From positions 930,001 through 994,000 of the forward strand of contig CM074149.1 in assembly GCA_037178625.1 (NCBI GenBank): DNA of 64,000 nt. The letters run 5' to 3'. How positions within the stretch are numbered: position 1 is the first letter of the stretch; every line of letters starts with the position of its first letter. Below the pieces are notes generated by a model. That model ran no database searches. It saw nothing but the letters and a program-made list of their open reading frames with translations, and was not told the DNA's origin. The position numbers were made by a program, and so were the translations under genes. The stretch comes from Skeletonema tropicum (Eukaryota; Bacillariophyta; Thalassiosirophyceae; Thalassiosirales; Thalassiosiraceae). Positions 44,358-55,984 of the stretch are shown here, piece by piece.

Positions 44358-45938
44358 TGAAATCTTCGATCTAGCTTGGAGGAGTTGCTGCATCAGCAGT
44401 GGAAACCTTTGACAAGTGCCAACGCCATTGCAAGAGTGGGCCGCTCTCAACTTGCGCTGAAGCAACGATCGGTAATCATAATTCAGCGGAATTGGTGCTC
44501 TGTCTTCTGCCGCATTCGTTTGCAGAGGGATCACATCGCATCTGCTGAAAGAGCATCTGCTGAAAGAGATCACGCAGCCAAATCCAATCAGATTTGGCGT
44601 CGGTACATTGTGCTTCAGCGCAAGAAACGTAAACAGGAGGCGGCCGCTCGTTCCAATCCACTTCGTGACAGGGGATTACCACTTCCACCACGGAGTAGGA
44701 GTACACTTCGTCGGCATAAACGTAGTGAGAAGGGGCGGCACAAGCAGTTGTTGAAAAATGAGTAGGGGCTTTTGGCAACTATTCAGGAAGTTCAGCAGTC
44801 GGTGCATTCACTTCAGGAAGCTAATAAGGAACTTCAGCAGTCGGTGCAATCTCATCAGGAATCAAACAATTCTTTGCAGGAGAATTTGAAGTCTCTTCTT
44901 CGGCAACCGAGAGATAAGGATGATAAGCTGTCTTGCAGCAAATCATCTGAATCGAGCAACAACGGAATCATTAAAAAGTCAGTTCTTCATGACCCCAGTG
45001 AATTGAACGCAGAGGAAACGTAATTGGGACAACTCTCCACGAATCTAGTGTTGGTGGATTGAGTAGCAGAGAAAACGTATTGGAAAATTCTCATCGGCAC
45101 GGTGGTGAAAATCTTCACCATCATGATGCCACCCCCCACAAAAAGTCATAGGCATAGGGGCCGTTCTTTCAAGTGAATCGAGTGGCAGAGAAAATGCGTT
45201 GGACGACTCTTTGCAACAAAGCAGTGGGCTTGTCCGCAGCAAAGAAGCACCAATTTCTTCTTCCAGGGGTAAATCCAGTCGTCGTAGTAGAAGACGACGC
45301 CGCCGTCGCCGTTCCAAGCGATGGAAACGGATTGATCGTACTCTTAGAAATAAGGGTGCAATGTTAGCAATCAGTGACATCCCTACCCCGAACCACCCAG
45401 TGAGTCAACCTGATTTGCTAACCATGTCTACCTTTTGCGACAAGATGAAACGACAACATAAACTGGCATCTGTTGAGGATCTTCACGTCCTTCTCAGGAG
45501 CATGTGTCATCTTGTCATCAAATCGATTGACTCTCAAACCATCCATCCATAAGCTATTGACTGCTTAGCTCTATTGTTCATCAACCTGTTTCATCTAGAA
45601 ATCCCAGATCAATCTCCGTAGACGAAGCACATTCAACTTCGTCTTCTGCCTCCATTTCAAATTCAAGCCCATCCATATCGTCAGAAATGAATTCACCACC
45701 TGTCGTGACATCAAAAATCACGACATCTGAACTTGTAACACCCAAACCAATCATCCTGAATGAACTACAACCATCTTCTTCTACTTCTATAGTTGACAAC
45801 CCGCTGTCGTCGACTACAACAACTGTCGAACCACCATCTTCGGCATTCACCATTACTGAAGAAGAACCGTCAATCTGCCATGAGAAGCCGATGTCCTACC
45901 TATCTGCTCTTCTTGGCACTGCGATAAATACTGGATAG
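44358..45938 (+). pseudogene. Degenerate basic, Gln/Ser/Arg-rich coding region
   Basis: A chain of frames reads as one low-complexity protein: an IQ-like basic helix (RSVIIIQRNWCSVFCRIR), coiled Gln-rich repeats (EVQQSVHSLQEANKELQQSV), an Arg run (GKSSRRSRRRRRRRRSKRWK), a more globular piece (FCDKMKRQHKLASVEDLHVL) and a Ser/Thr-rich tail ending LSALLGTAINTG. Stops or frame changes occur near 44763, 45021, 45150 and 45550. It could be an ORF1/Gag remnant. No catalytic motif seen. Confidence 0.3.
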
Positions 45939-48546
45939 TGGATTATTATTTATGGTAATGTACTTCGTTGGATGCTTAGGCATTCTATTGTGGGGGGGTA
46001 TGCAACATCACCCAGTGTTGACCGTAATCAACATCATCCGGTGTTGACCAACCAGCTATGCCTCTGAAATAATCTGAAATAGTTTTCCTCTCGGAGTACC
46101 ATAGACCCTTTCTATTCAGTTGATCGTATATTTTTGGTATCGGAGCAAACAACCTTGAACCTATTTGGATTTTGCAATCTACGAAATGTATATCTTCAGT
46201 ACATCTCTCTCTCTGTTTCACTTTCACACTGACCTACGATATTCATTATGAAAGCGTGGGGGTGGCAGAATATCTGTACTATTACGTAGATAGTTCACCT
46301 AAATCATAGGCTCACTTCTCAACTTCTCTTTATCTTCTCTATCTCCATCACCTATACCATTGTGGAGACTGAGATTCTATTTGGGCTCAGACATCTTCAC
46401 GTGAAACAAAAAAATGAAAGAGGCTTCGTTCAAAATTCTTAAGTTTCATGTGCGAAAAGGAGAGTTTGTGTCTTGGTCCTTGGGGTAAAGAAAGGGGTCT
46501 TGCCCCACGACAAATTCTGCCCTTGTTTTGCCCTCCAAAAACAAAAGCTAAGTAGTGCCACGTCATGTGTGACGTGGCACTTACACTTCGAGTGGTGTGT
46601 GCAGTGGTGTGTGTGAAATACGCGTGTGCAGCGTAGCCTCTCTCCGTGTCAACCCCAGGTTCCCGTGGTGGCTCAAAATGACGCTACTACTCCGTATGAA
46701 TCACAATCCCAGCTCATCGTTTGACGGCCCCATAGTTGATAGTGCCTAATGTAGAGTATTATGACATGGTTCAAAACTGCAGCTGCGTTAGCCACACTTC
46801 GGAAGGCAGTTGCCAGTTGCTTTCATCGTACGACGAAATGACGCTGTGATGGAAAGATGGCATGACATCAATATTATAAAAGATCTTTGCAACGTGGTTG
46901 CTGGATATGACGAAAATTCATCCAATATGAGGGGCGTTACCTTACCTTGGTACGAGGCGCCTTCATAATGAAGCCACTGGGGGAACGTGTGTAGTGTTCG
47001 ATGACGTGTTTTTGGGGACGATGCCGGTTATTTCTTACACCTCAAGCTCGGAGAAAATAACAAAGAACAAAGTGGCACAGAGCGCTTGCTCACAATCGAC
47101 GGAGGCATCTCCAATTAACAGCGTTGAGAGGAGCACGCCGATTGAAAAATTGGATTGGCATCAACGACAAAACTGAATTATGGTTTCTTAGAAAGGTCTT
47201 GGAAATTTTCTACAGAAAAGGAAGAGGGAGGACGAGAGGAGCGAGGTAGAAAGAGTGGAAGGGATGCGGCAAAGACAAAAGTTTCGGTAGAGAGCATTTC
47301 TGATTGTGCTAACGGAACATCACAAGCACCAACCGTGACTACTACTAAAAAGTTGCCTCTCGTTCGTCTTCTGCTAGTGGTTACGGTTACACACCGAGTA
47401 CAAAGAAGCAGAGAAGAGATGACGAATGAAGACGACCATGATTGACAATGATGACGCAACAATGAGAAGGTATAAGGGTAATGCTACTGTCTGTTCTACG
47501 GAGGCGGATCTCAACCTGCTGCAACCGCAGCATCAGTCACCACAGCAACAACAGACGCAGTAACAACTGAAATCGCTTCTATTTCAGATGGGGAGTTTTG
47601 AGTGAAGAGGTGGCAAACGCCATACTCAATACAAAACTAGATTTGGTAATGACAAAAACTCGAGGAAGCAGTTGATCATCAATAAGATTCTTCTCCGAAG
47701 TAGCAGTGTTATTACGAAAGAAATAGGGCAGATATACAAAGACACCAAGTCGAAGAGGAAGCCGAAAGAACGGGCTAGCTCAAGCGCATTGCAAGAAGAG
47801 GAGGAGGAGGAGGAGAGCACGACGAGGAAGAGGAGGAGGAGTTCGGCAGAGTTGACGCCTTTTGAGAAAGAGTTCCACTTCGGCTTCCCATGATGGAAGA
47901 AAACGACGAGAAGGAATCTGATACTGACGAAGAGGACGAGAGTTACGAAGAATTGGGCACAACGATAGTCGCTCTAGAATAGATTATTTGATCTGTTCAT
48001 GTCGCTACATTATGTACACAGCTTCATTGCAGAGAGCTTCACAACACGGAAATCGAAGCTAGACACGATGTCATCCCAGGTGAAGGAGGATTGGATTACG
48101 ATAGCGCTAATACATAATGGAGCGAAAATCCTAGCGCCAGATGAATGCATAATACATCATGATGAGCGAAATTGAGTAAGTATTTATTTGAGAGATGAGA
48201 TGACATCATTGGCTCGCTACTGAGCGATGAAGCAGAAAGAAGCTTCGTGTAGAGGAGCTGCAGACGTAAAAAAAATGAAAAATAAATTCAAAATTTAAAA
48301 TCTCAAAACTCTCGAACGAAGCTCGAATGTTGTCGGGTTGGGAAACCGTGTTCTATTATTCGACACTAGCCGCGCAAGCGCGGCTAGCGCTTCGCGTCAG
48401 TATGTAATATTTAGTTACACATGTAACATGGTATTATAATTATTATCTGCTGTACAGTACTTAGTATGAGAATTGCCTCATTCTAATTTACTTATCTGCC
48501 TTTCGTTTGCGTGCAGCTCTTGTGGTTTGGCTGTTCATGTTCTCAC
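45939..48546. other. Gene-poor repeat-rich stretch
   Basis: Holds the inverted partner of the 43.3/43.6-kb sequence at about 46600-46672, a short palindrome (GTGCCACGTCA-TGACGTGGCAC, about 46557-46580) and another (GCCGCGCAAGCGCGGC, about 48370). Frames at 47155-47445 and 47672-47960 are Glu/Lys/Arg low complexity with no domain. I call no gene here. Confidence 0.4.
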
Positions 48547-49644
48547 ATGCTTACCACTCGCTCCTGCCAAAGAAGAAGCTGCACCTCAAGAAGCCACTTC
48601 TCATGAATGCTTATGTTGCTTGTACCCACCGTCCAATCTATTCTTGCTCCTACCCTGAACTCGTTGCCGCTGCAAGAAAAGACGCTTCTACTGGGCACCT
48701 GCATCCACTACACTTCTAAAAGTACGATTGTGCACTGTGATAATAATAATTATTTGAAAGAAGAAGCTGCACCTCAAGAAGCCACTTCTCATGAATGCTT
48801 ATGTTGCTTGTACCCACCGTCCAATCTATTCTTGCTCCTACCCTGAACTCTTTGCCGCTGCAAGAAAAGACGCTTCTACTGGGCACCTGCATCCACTACA
48901 CTTCTAAAAGTACGATTGTGCACTGTGATAATAATAATTATTTGTGACACTCCCAAACTCAACCCCCTGGCTTACCACTCGCTCCTGCCAAAGAAGAAGC
49001 TGCACCTCAAGAAGCCACTTCTCATGAATGCTTATGTTGCTTGTACCCACCGTCCAATCTATTCTTGCTCCTACCCTGAACTCTTTGCCGCTGCAAGAAA
49101 AGACGCTTCTACTGGGCACCTGCATCCACTACACTTCAAAAAGTACGATTGTGCACTGTGATAATAATAATTATTTGTGACACTCCCAAACTCAACCCCC
49201 TGGCTTACCACTCGCTCCTGCCAAAGAAGAAGCTGCACCTCAAGAAGCCACTTCTCATGAATGCTTATGTTGCTTGTACCCACCGTCCAATCTATTCTTG
49301 CTCCTACCCTGAACTCTTTGCCGCTGCAAGAAAAGACGCTTCTACTGGGCACCTGCATCCACTACACTTCTAAAAGTACGATTGTGCACTGTGATAATAA
49401 TAATTATTTGTGACACTCCCAAACTCAACCCCCTGGCTTACCACTCGCTCCTGCCAAAGAAGAAGCTGCACCTCAAGAAGCCACTTCTCATGAATGCTTA
49501 TGTTGCTTGTACCCACCGTCCAATCTATTCTTGCTCCTACCCTGAACTCGTTGCCGCTGCAAGAAAAGACGCTTCTACTGGGCACCTGCATCCACTACAC
49601 TTCTAAAAGTACGATTGTGCACTGTGATAATAATAATTATTTGT
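48547..49644 (+). repeat. Tandem array with 233-bp period
   Basis: Five units recognised by AAGAAGAAGCTGCACCTCAA at about 48570, 48758, 48991, 49224 and 49457. Spacing is 188 bp once and 233 bp three times, so the second unit lacks 45 bp. Units are nearly identical. Each keeps a 60-codon frame with a stop, open on both strands because of recent duplication; no protein family is recognised. Confidence 0.9.
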
Positions 49645-49866
49645 GACACTCCCAAACTCAACCCCCTGAATGTGACACTTTTACCAAACTCAATCAATCC
49701 GCTTCGTGTTACATACACCTCAAAATGTGACACTGGGACTGGCTGTCACATGCCTCGCCAATAGACTTTTAGGAACTAATTCCTACGTTAAATTTGTGTA
49801 GATTGAGAAGAAACAACCTCGCCAAAACTGGCGGATATGCTAATTTTGGCCAGCAAATTTTGGCTA

Positions 49867-50351
49867 CTTAAGGTTACGGGGTCGCTTGTTTTTAAGGGCT
49901 AGTACGCTCTAAAATAATGTGAGGGAGCCCTTACAGGTACTTAGTCTTTTTTGTAGTGGTACAGTATGAGGCGTTTCACATCACCACCGATCAACCATCA
50001 AACCATGGCACAAAGTTAGCGCTCTCCACCCCATACGGCACGTGTGTACTACGCCAAAATCACTGGGGTCGGTGAAATAACTACGACGGTAAATCATTAC
50101 TAATACCATTAGCCGCCATTATTCGCTGGAATTCTATCACTGGAACCTTTCGAATTTTTTAATTAATACACCCACCGTCGTCATTGCATCCGACGGTACA
50201 TGCACCACTCGACACAACAGCATCCTCCCCTACACATCGTTGCGGCGCTCTTACTACACAAAAATTGTCACGGGCGCTTCACCTATCAATATACCATCGA
50301 CCGCCGTCGGAATTGTCTCACTGGCCACCGCATAATTTGAAAACAACAGCG
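49867..50351 (+). repeat. 5' region of the Penelope-like element, copy 2
   Basis: Inverted copy of 5630-6113. After 50351 the sequence differs completely from copy 1 and leads into another ORF, so the same 5' region drives two different downstream parts. Confidence 0.75.
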
Positions 50352-50391
50352 CTCCTATTGTAATTTGAAAATAATAATATTTATTCACAGC

Positions 50392-50625
50392 ATGAGTGAG
50401 GAGGGCGAGGAAAGACAACCAAAGAGGAGTAAGGGGGATTCAATTCAAGAGAAGAAAGAGGATAAAATGAAGGCCGAGGATATGTGGACACACATTGAGA
50501 ACAATAAAAACTTGCTCAATCATATCAAGGCCAACAAAGATGAATGGAAACAGGAACACTTCGCATATATTCAAAAAATGGACTCGTCCTCGAGGTCAAA
50601 CCTTACTCACCTGAGATGTCTTTAA
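50392..50625 (+). CDS. Small charged ORF behind the shared 5' region
   Basis: An ATG at 50392 opens about 77 codons rich in Lys/Glu (EERQPKRSKGDSIQEKK, EDMWTHIENNKNLLNHI). It occupies the ORF1 position of the element whose 5' region it follows. A later frame in the 460-bp repeat (QLANMLQQNGGKRIVRGLQK to FSLINYNI, stop near 51032) could be its C-terminal part. Not recognised. Confidence 0.35.
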   Translation: MSEEGEERQPKRSKGDSIQEKKEDKMKAEDMWTHIENNKNLLNHIKANKDEWKQEHFAYIQKMDSSSRSNLTHLRCL

Positions 50626-50703
50626 AGCAATAGGCTTATTCGTTACAGAGCTGTTTACAACAAAAACGCTCTGTTTGCCTTTGTGTCTATTGCTATAAGA
50701 ACG

Positions 50704-50779
50704 AGTGCAACCAGCACCATCCTGACTAACATTGGATTGGCATGTCGAGTGTGTTTGTCCATTCTTGTCAGTCCACTTC
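50704..50779. repeat. 76-bp fragment of retroelement ORF1, antisense
   Basis: Identical by eye to 4370-4445 and in the same plus-strand orientation, although the neighbouring 5' region is inverted relative to copy 1. It ends exactly where the 460-bp repeat begins. Confidence 0.8.
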
Positions 50780-51238
50780 TAACAAGGTGGCGACGCTTCA
50801 CTCGAAATCTTGCCTCTTTTGAGTCCGAATTCAACGACACAGGATGCGTGGTGAAAAGAGCAAAAGAAAAAGCCGTCGGGAGCAGAACAGTTGGCGAACA
50901 TGCTACAACAAAATGGTGGAAAGAGGATTGTTCGAGGACTGCAAAAAGCACAAGACAAAGAAGAAGAAGTCAAAAATGATGCACCAATAAACCAAGAGAA
51001 AGCAAGGATATTTAGTTTAATAAACTATAATATATAAGTATATTTGCTTGGTATTCTTTGATAGTGCAGTGACTACAATACTTACAATACGCACGCAATT
51101 TTGGTGTGGGATGTGTGGGTTTTTCGGTAGGGTTCTGGGTGGGTTGACGAACCTCTGGCTTTTGTCCCCCTTTTTGAAGCAGTCTGTCCTTCCCCGTCAA
51201 AGGTTCTCCTTTGTCCCCCAATTCTCATGAAACAATAC
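50779..51238 (+). repeat. 460-bp direct repeat, left copy
   Basis: Matches 52388-52847 over its whole length. It runs CTAACAAGGTGGCGACG to CTCATGAAACAATAC. It contains the end of a short ORF and a T/G-rich tail. Ends are not TG...CA and no target duplication flanks the pair. Confidence 0.88.
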
Positions 51239-52387
51239 TTAGCCCAGATTTAGGGGACAACATGGGCAGTTTTCTGGGCGTTTTTACAAATAGGGGGACA
51301 AACTGGCCTTTTTCCTCAAAATAAATGTGTTTTAGTTTGGATTTTTACGCGCAATTTGTTAGGCTCACGTTTCTATGCCAGCGCAGTTTTGGTTTTGAGT
51401 TCAACTTTGTCCCCTGATTTTCTACGCACTCGTGTACGAGTTCCAGAAGTAACGTGCGTCCCTAATGCCAAAATACAACCTCCCCTTCTTATCTCCCCTA
51501 ACAACCATGGCATTCGTCGCAGATAGAGAGCCGCCACTGTTGTCTACCATACCTATCATCTTTCATGGCAATAGTAGAATTCCAGCATAAAAAGTGACGT
51601 GCTGCCGACATCCTCAAGGATCCACTATTCTCCCGGAGGAGGATGAATCATTGAGCCATGACACAACAAAGATGAGGAATACACGCATCGCTGATGCCGA
51701 TGGGAGCGGGAGACTTACGGGTTATGATGTTGTGAATGAAAGACATTAGAAAACTTGGGAATGTCGAAGATACAATTATTTTGAGCCATCGACTCTTGAT
51801 ATAATGAAGGCAGCGCTCATCTGTGTAAAAGATATAGCACAAAAAAGAAGACGGGAAGCCAAGAAGTAATAAGAAAAGAGACTGCATCCGCGACAGTTGC
51901 CAGTAGAGGCTCTCTTAGAAATAGCCGGCAAAACGTATCAAGTGCCCCAATCAAATGACCCGCCATCCATTCTATTATGACAATGAAAAAGATCGTATGT
52001 GATGACAATATCATTATAGTGGCATATTTGTCGAAGAAGAGAATCGAAGAAGACAATCTTATGTTGGAGGGTGGATACGGCTGCTGTCACTCAGTTGATC
52101 AGAGAGGCATTCGATGAAGGTGGAGAGGAGTTGTTTCAGCAGCGGAAATCGAGAAGGTGCGTTTTCTGAAGGTATACTTACCCCACTTCGCTTAGATTTT
52201 TCCCTTCCTTGGCCGAACATAAACGTAGTGGCTTCTTGGGACAAGTGGGTGGCATAGCCTTTACAGTTCTTCCACTCTAAGATCAATTTCCTTGATGAGG
52301 GGCATCTTAACTCAAAGGTGGGTAAAGTAATGGAGAAGGTGAGGCTTTTTATTTGGGTAATGGCAGCGGATTCTTGGCCGTCGGCTG
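51239..52387. other. Spacer between the 460-bp repeats
   Basis: Contains minus-strand frames of 79-111 codons without known domains. No retroviral or transposase motif seen. Confidence 0.4.
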
Positions 52388-52847
52388 CTAACAAGGTGGC
52401 GACGCTTCACTCGAAATCTTGCCTCTTTTGAGTCCGAATTCAACGACACAGGATGCGTGGTGAAAAGAGCAAAAGAAAAAGCCGTCGGGAGCAGAACAGT
52501 TGGCGAACATGCTACAACAAAATGGTGGAAAGAGGATTGTTCGAGGACTGCAAAAAGCACAAGACAAAGAAGAAGAAGTCAAAAATGATGCACCAATAAA
52601 CCAAGAGAAAGCAAGGATATTTAGTTTAATAAACTATAATATATAAGTATATTTGCTTGGTATTCTTTGATAGTGCAGTGACTACAATACTTACAATACG
52701 CACGCAATTTTGGTGTGGGATGTGTGGGTTTTTCGGTAGGGTTCTGGGTGGGTTGACGAACCTCTGGCTTTTGTCCCCCTTTTTGAAGCAGTCTGTCCTT
52801 CCCCGTCAAAGGTTCTCCTTTGTCCCCCAATTCTCATGAAACAATAC
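52388..52847 (+). repeat. 460-bp direct repeat, right copy
   Basis: Matches 50779-51238. Lacks the 76-bp ORF1 fragment that precedes the left copy. Confidence 0.88.
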
Positions 52848-53207
52848 ATGTTTCTGTCGATTGAGTGAGTTTTCGTATAGGGTTCTCACTCACATCATCT
52901 AACGCAAGAGCTGCGCTATCTTATGCGTTGAGTTGCACTTGGAAATTAGGTTCTTAATCACTGTAGATGATACAGGACAAGAGAGTTGCGTAGTAATAGC
53001 AGGTTGTGTTCTTCTACGGAGAAGACAGCACGTTGTCGACAAACGACGTCTTTATGTTTATTTTTGTTTCCCTTTTTATTTTTGTGAGAAGAACGATGGA
53101 ATCGCTCCTAACGCAATCTCTATCTACATAGACCGTATGTTACCCCTAACATACCATAACTGTAAGAATCCGTAAATACACGAAATATCATTTCCTGTGT
53201 CACTCCC
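52848..53207 (-). repeat. Probable 3' LTR region of a copia derivative
   Basis: On the minus strand, the ORF at 53208-55217 is followed by a purine tract (GTAGGGGAG) and TGACACAGG, as expected for the start of a 3' LTR. No matching 5' LTR is present on the other side, so the extent is unknown. Confidence 0.35.
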
Positions 53208-55217
53208 CTACGATTCGACAGTTTTCTTTTTCTTTTCTCTGATAATATCCATTGTGTCGCCTTTCCAAAATAAAAGTGGTCGCAATAGTGGCCATACGAC
53301 TTGATATCCCCAGTGCTTGCTCAATACATCGGATGGATTGTGCTCCCCATTGATCATACGAATTAGTTTCTTCGCATTCTTGGCAGCGTTGCGCAGTCTC
53401 AAGCTTGGCCATATTTCATCCCACTCCTCAACAAGGTTGTTGTCTCTGGCGTACTCAGCAACAATCCATCTATCCTTGATTGCAATATTGTAGACAGGTT
53501 CCAACGTCACCTCCCCAGATTCCCACTCGATCAGAATCTTGGGCTTATCACTGCGCCTACGTGGCTTCGTATGCCCCTTGATCTGCCTAAATCTCCAAGT
53601 ACCATCCTCATTCTGTACTTGCTCCTCAATGAGTCCCAGCATATCGTTGTAATCAACAATCTCATCAAACTTTGCATCCCCAACACGGCATTTGAATTTG
53701 ATCAGCTCAGGGTTGCTATCTCGTTGCCCCTCGAAATCCTCAAGAATACCGACTATTTCAGCTCTGAAACGTTGCCCATCGTCGCGAGTTTTCAAAAGGA
53801 CAGTCCTCCCCACAAGTTCATCAGATTTCAGCTGGTTCAAGTTGGATGGCTTAGCTGATGGTTGGTTCTGATTGGGTTTCCCAGCGGTTGCTCCCCCATC
53901 TTCATCACTCTTCTTGCGATTACGGCTGCGGCTACGGCTGCGTGGAGTAGTATTGGAAGAAGTAGAGGTTGCTTCCTTGTCGGTGGACTGGACTCGCCTT
54001 CTTGGACTACGACGAAGTGGTGTTCCATCACGATTTGTGGCAGTTGTTGGAACTTCTGGACGAACTGTTGCTGGCTCAGTTGCATCCTCGGGAGAAGGCA
54101 CAAACTCCTCAATAGTTGGGAAGGCATCATGCCATTGCTGATGAGTATCTCGCTGATCTGGATTGTCATGAGGTGGGATTGGTGATTTCTTGATATCATT
54201 CTCGTTCTCCGCTCGAATGCTCGACCGATAAAGGAGAGTGCTGATGAGAGTGTAGGCTTCATCCTTCGCGTACTCAGCGCTGATAGAACCTGAACCAGTG
54301 TAGTGACGTGCCATTTTGGACCACACTCGTTGTCCACTGTAAGTATCGCATTCGCTGTAGAGGAATTCCTTTCCCTTGAGGCTTTTGATGGATTTGGTGA
54401 GAACGTTGTAGAAGGTTTTGTTGTCAAGGTTGAACGCTTTCTTATGCTTCGCAATGGGTGTGAAGTCGGGAATGAGGAGTTGATGCATGTTGAAAGTGGA
54501 GAGAAGAGACCCAACTTGTATTGCATAGTCGAACCAAGGCGTCTGATCGTTGTGCTCAGGGAACAAGGAGGCCTCAAACTTCAATCTAACTCTAGGATCG
54601 GACTTCTTGTAGACTCCAGCATAGCGACCGTTACCTCCCCCAGACCCGCCGGATCCACTAGCACTGATTTGGGACGGAATACTGCTTCCACTGTTGCTGC
54701 CGCGGCTGCTGCTGCTGCTTCCACCACTGCTGCCACCACCACCACCACCGCCACCATAGGGCTTCTTCTTCTTCTTCTTCTTGTGTGATGAAGACGAAGA
54801 GGAGGGGCTGTGATGAGACTGCCCATGCAAACCAGAGGAGCGTTGTGAGTGGTGTGAATGCGAACCGCTGGTAGATCCAAAATTCAGCGGACCAAATGGA
54901 ATGCCGGTGAAGCCAGAAGAAAGATTACCCATAGTGGTTGGGTGATTATCCACTGAATTGCTGCCCAAACTAAGGTTATCCCCATCCAAACTAAGGTTAT
55001 CCCCACCATCGATCGTACCAAGGAATCTGGAGTTGTCTTTGAGCGAATGCCGAGAACCAGATGCCTTCGAAATTGTTCCTTCACGATCAGGATCTGTCAT
55101 CACACTGCTACCGCCATAGGCCCTATCTCGCAATATGTCTGCTTCAGCCTCCGCGGAAAGAACCTCTGCATGTGCCTTGCGCAATGTTGCATTATCGCTA
55201 CCTAGACATGCTCTCAC
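53208..55217 (-). CDS. Gag-only copia derivative (Gag fused to RNase H tail)
   Basis: A single frame of about 669 codons (no ATG near 55217; the next Met is about residue 40). A Ser/Gly/His-rich N-terminal region with poly-Lys and poly-Gly runs leads to a copia-type Gag domain (QTPWFDYAIQVGSLLSTFNM, VWSKMARHYTGSGSISAEYA). A linker follows that normally lies between integrase and RT (GRTVLLKTRDDGQRFRAEIV, ILIEWESGEVTLEPVYNIAI). It passes directly into the last part of RNase H (GEHNPSDVLSKHWGYQVV). Protease, integrase, RT and the RNase H core are all missing without breaking the frame. It resembles the Gag-retaining non-autonomous class (TR-GAG). Confidence 0.75.
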   Translation of the reverse strand: MRACLGSDNATLRKAHAEVLSAEAEADILRDRAYGGSSVMTDPDREGTISKASGSRHSLKDNSRFLGTIDGGDNLSLDGDNLSLGSNSVDNHPTTMGNLSSGFTGIPFGPLNFGSTSGSHSHHSQRSSGLHGQSHHSPSSSSSSHKKKKKKKPYGGGGGGGGSSGGSSSSSRGSNSGSSIPSQISASGSGGSGGGNGRYAGVYKKSDPRVRLKFEASLFPEHNDQTPWFDYAIQVGSLLSTFNMHQLLIPDFTPIAKHKKAFNLDNKTFYNVLTKSIKSLKGKEFLYSECDTYSGQRVWSKMARHYTGSGSISAEYAKDEAYTLISTLLYRSSIRAENENDIKKSPIPPHDNPDQRDTHQQWHDAFPTIEEFVPSPEDATEPATVRPEVPTTATNRDGTPLRRSPRRRVQSTDKEATSTSSNTTPRSRSRSRNRKKSDEDGGATAGKPNQNQPSAKPSNLNQLKSDELVGRTVLLKTRDDGQRFRAEIVGILEDFEGQRDSNPELIKFKCRVGDAKFDEIVDYNDMLGLIEEQVQNEDGTWRFRQIKGHTKPRRRSDKPKILIEWESGEVTLEPVYNIAIKDRWIVAEYARDNNLVEEWDEIWPSLRLRNAAKNAKKLIRMINGEHNPSDVLSKHWGYQVVWPLLRPLLFWKGDTMDIIREKKKKTVES

Positions 55218-55984
55218 AATAAAATAATATTGTCTCTGTTACTACGAAGTCAACGCTACACAGAGCATTCGGGACGCCGGATACTCTTCATTGTCTGCGT
55301 CAATATCTTCCTATACTTACAGCGTTGCACCTTTTACAGTAAGTGCTTGCTGTCTGGAAATCCTTTTGGCAATCCAAAAGACCGTATGTTGAACCAAGTC
55401 TCTACATTTTGGGGACGCTCTGGAATGTTGGATTATTTTGCAGATGTCGGCACACGATGGACGAAAAGCTGCCGCTAGCCGCTAGCTGCCAGTTGCTTAT
55501 GCTGTTCGGAAGGGTGGGTCACCGTTGGGCTGTCGGCTGTCGGGTCGAAGTTGGACTTGGAAGCCGCAAGCCGCGCTAAAAGCCTTCTTCTTAACTTCTT
55601 CTTCTTCAGAGCATCGAGCATTCATCATCATCAGAGCAGCAGCAGCAAGAACAATAGCTGCAACTACGCACACAGAACAGACAGCAACCAAGCCATCACA
55701 GACATCATCATCAGCAACAGCAGCCATCATACATACTTACCTGCGGCAGCAAATTCTAAACTTCGAGATTTTGTAAATTAGTACGCAGCAGCTCGACCGG
55801 ACGCGGGACAGAGGAGGTGGGGACGGACCCTTTTTTCCGGGAACCGTTCGTTTGGCTTGATCAGTCCTATGAAGAAGATCTCGTCTATCTCTCCAGAGCC
55901 GCCCCCACCCTATTCAGCTATCTAACTTCCGCAGATGGCGATACATCTCCAGCCTTCTATTACATTGTTTCCACACCTCCCATC
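55218..55984. other. Intergenic upstream of dUTPase
   Basis: The copia derivative breaks off at about 55220. The frame of dUTPase stays open upstream of its ATG as far as 55817, so an N-terminal extension or upstream exon (for example an organelle signal) is possible. I see no ATG to support it. Confidence 0.4.

Noticed and set aside
37650..48365. Shared 15-nt phrase TTCTATTATTCGACA at about 37650 and 48352 as an element end
   Set aside because: An exact match of this length is expected by chance once or twice in a window this size, and the flanks do not align.
48473..49606. Several repeated small proteins, or a CRISPR array
   Set aside because: The units are 233 bp and nearly identical throughout, with no short repeat/variable spacer pattern; the ORFs are copies of one another without a recognised domain.
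50779..52847. LTR retrotransposon defined by the 460-bp repeats
   Set aside because: No TG...CA ends, target duplication, primer site, purine tract or pol motif.
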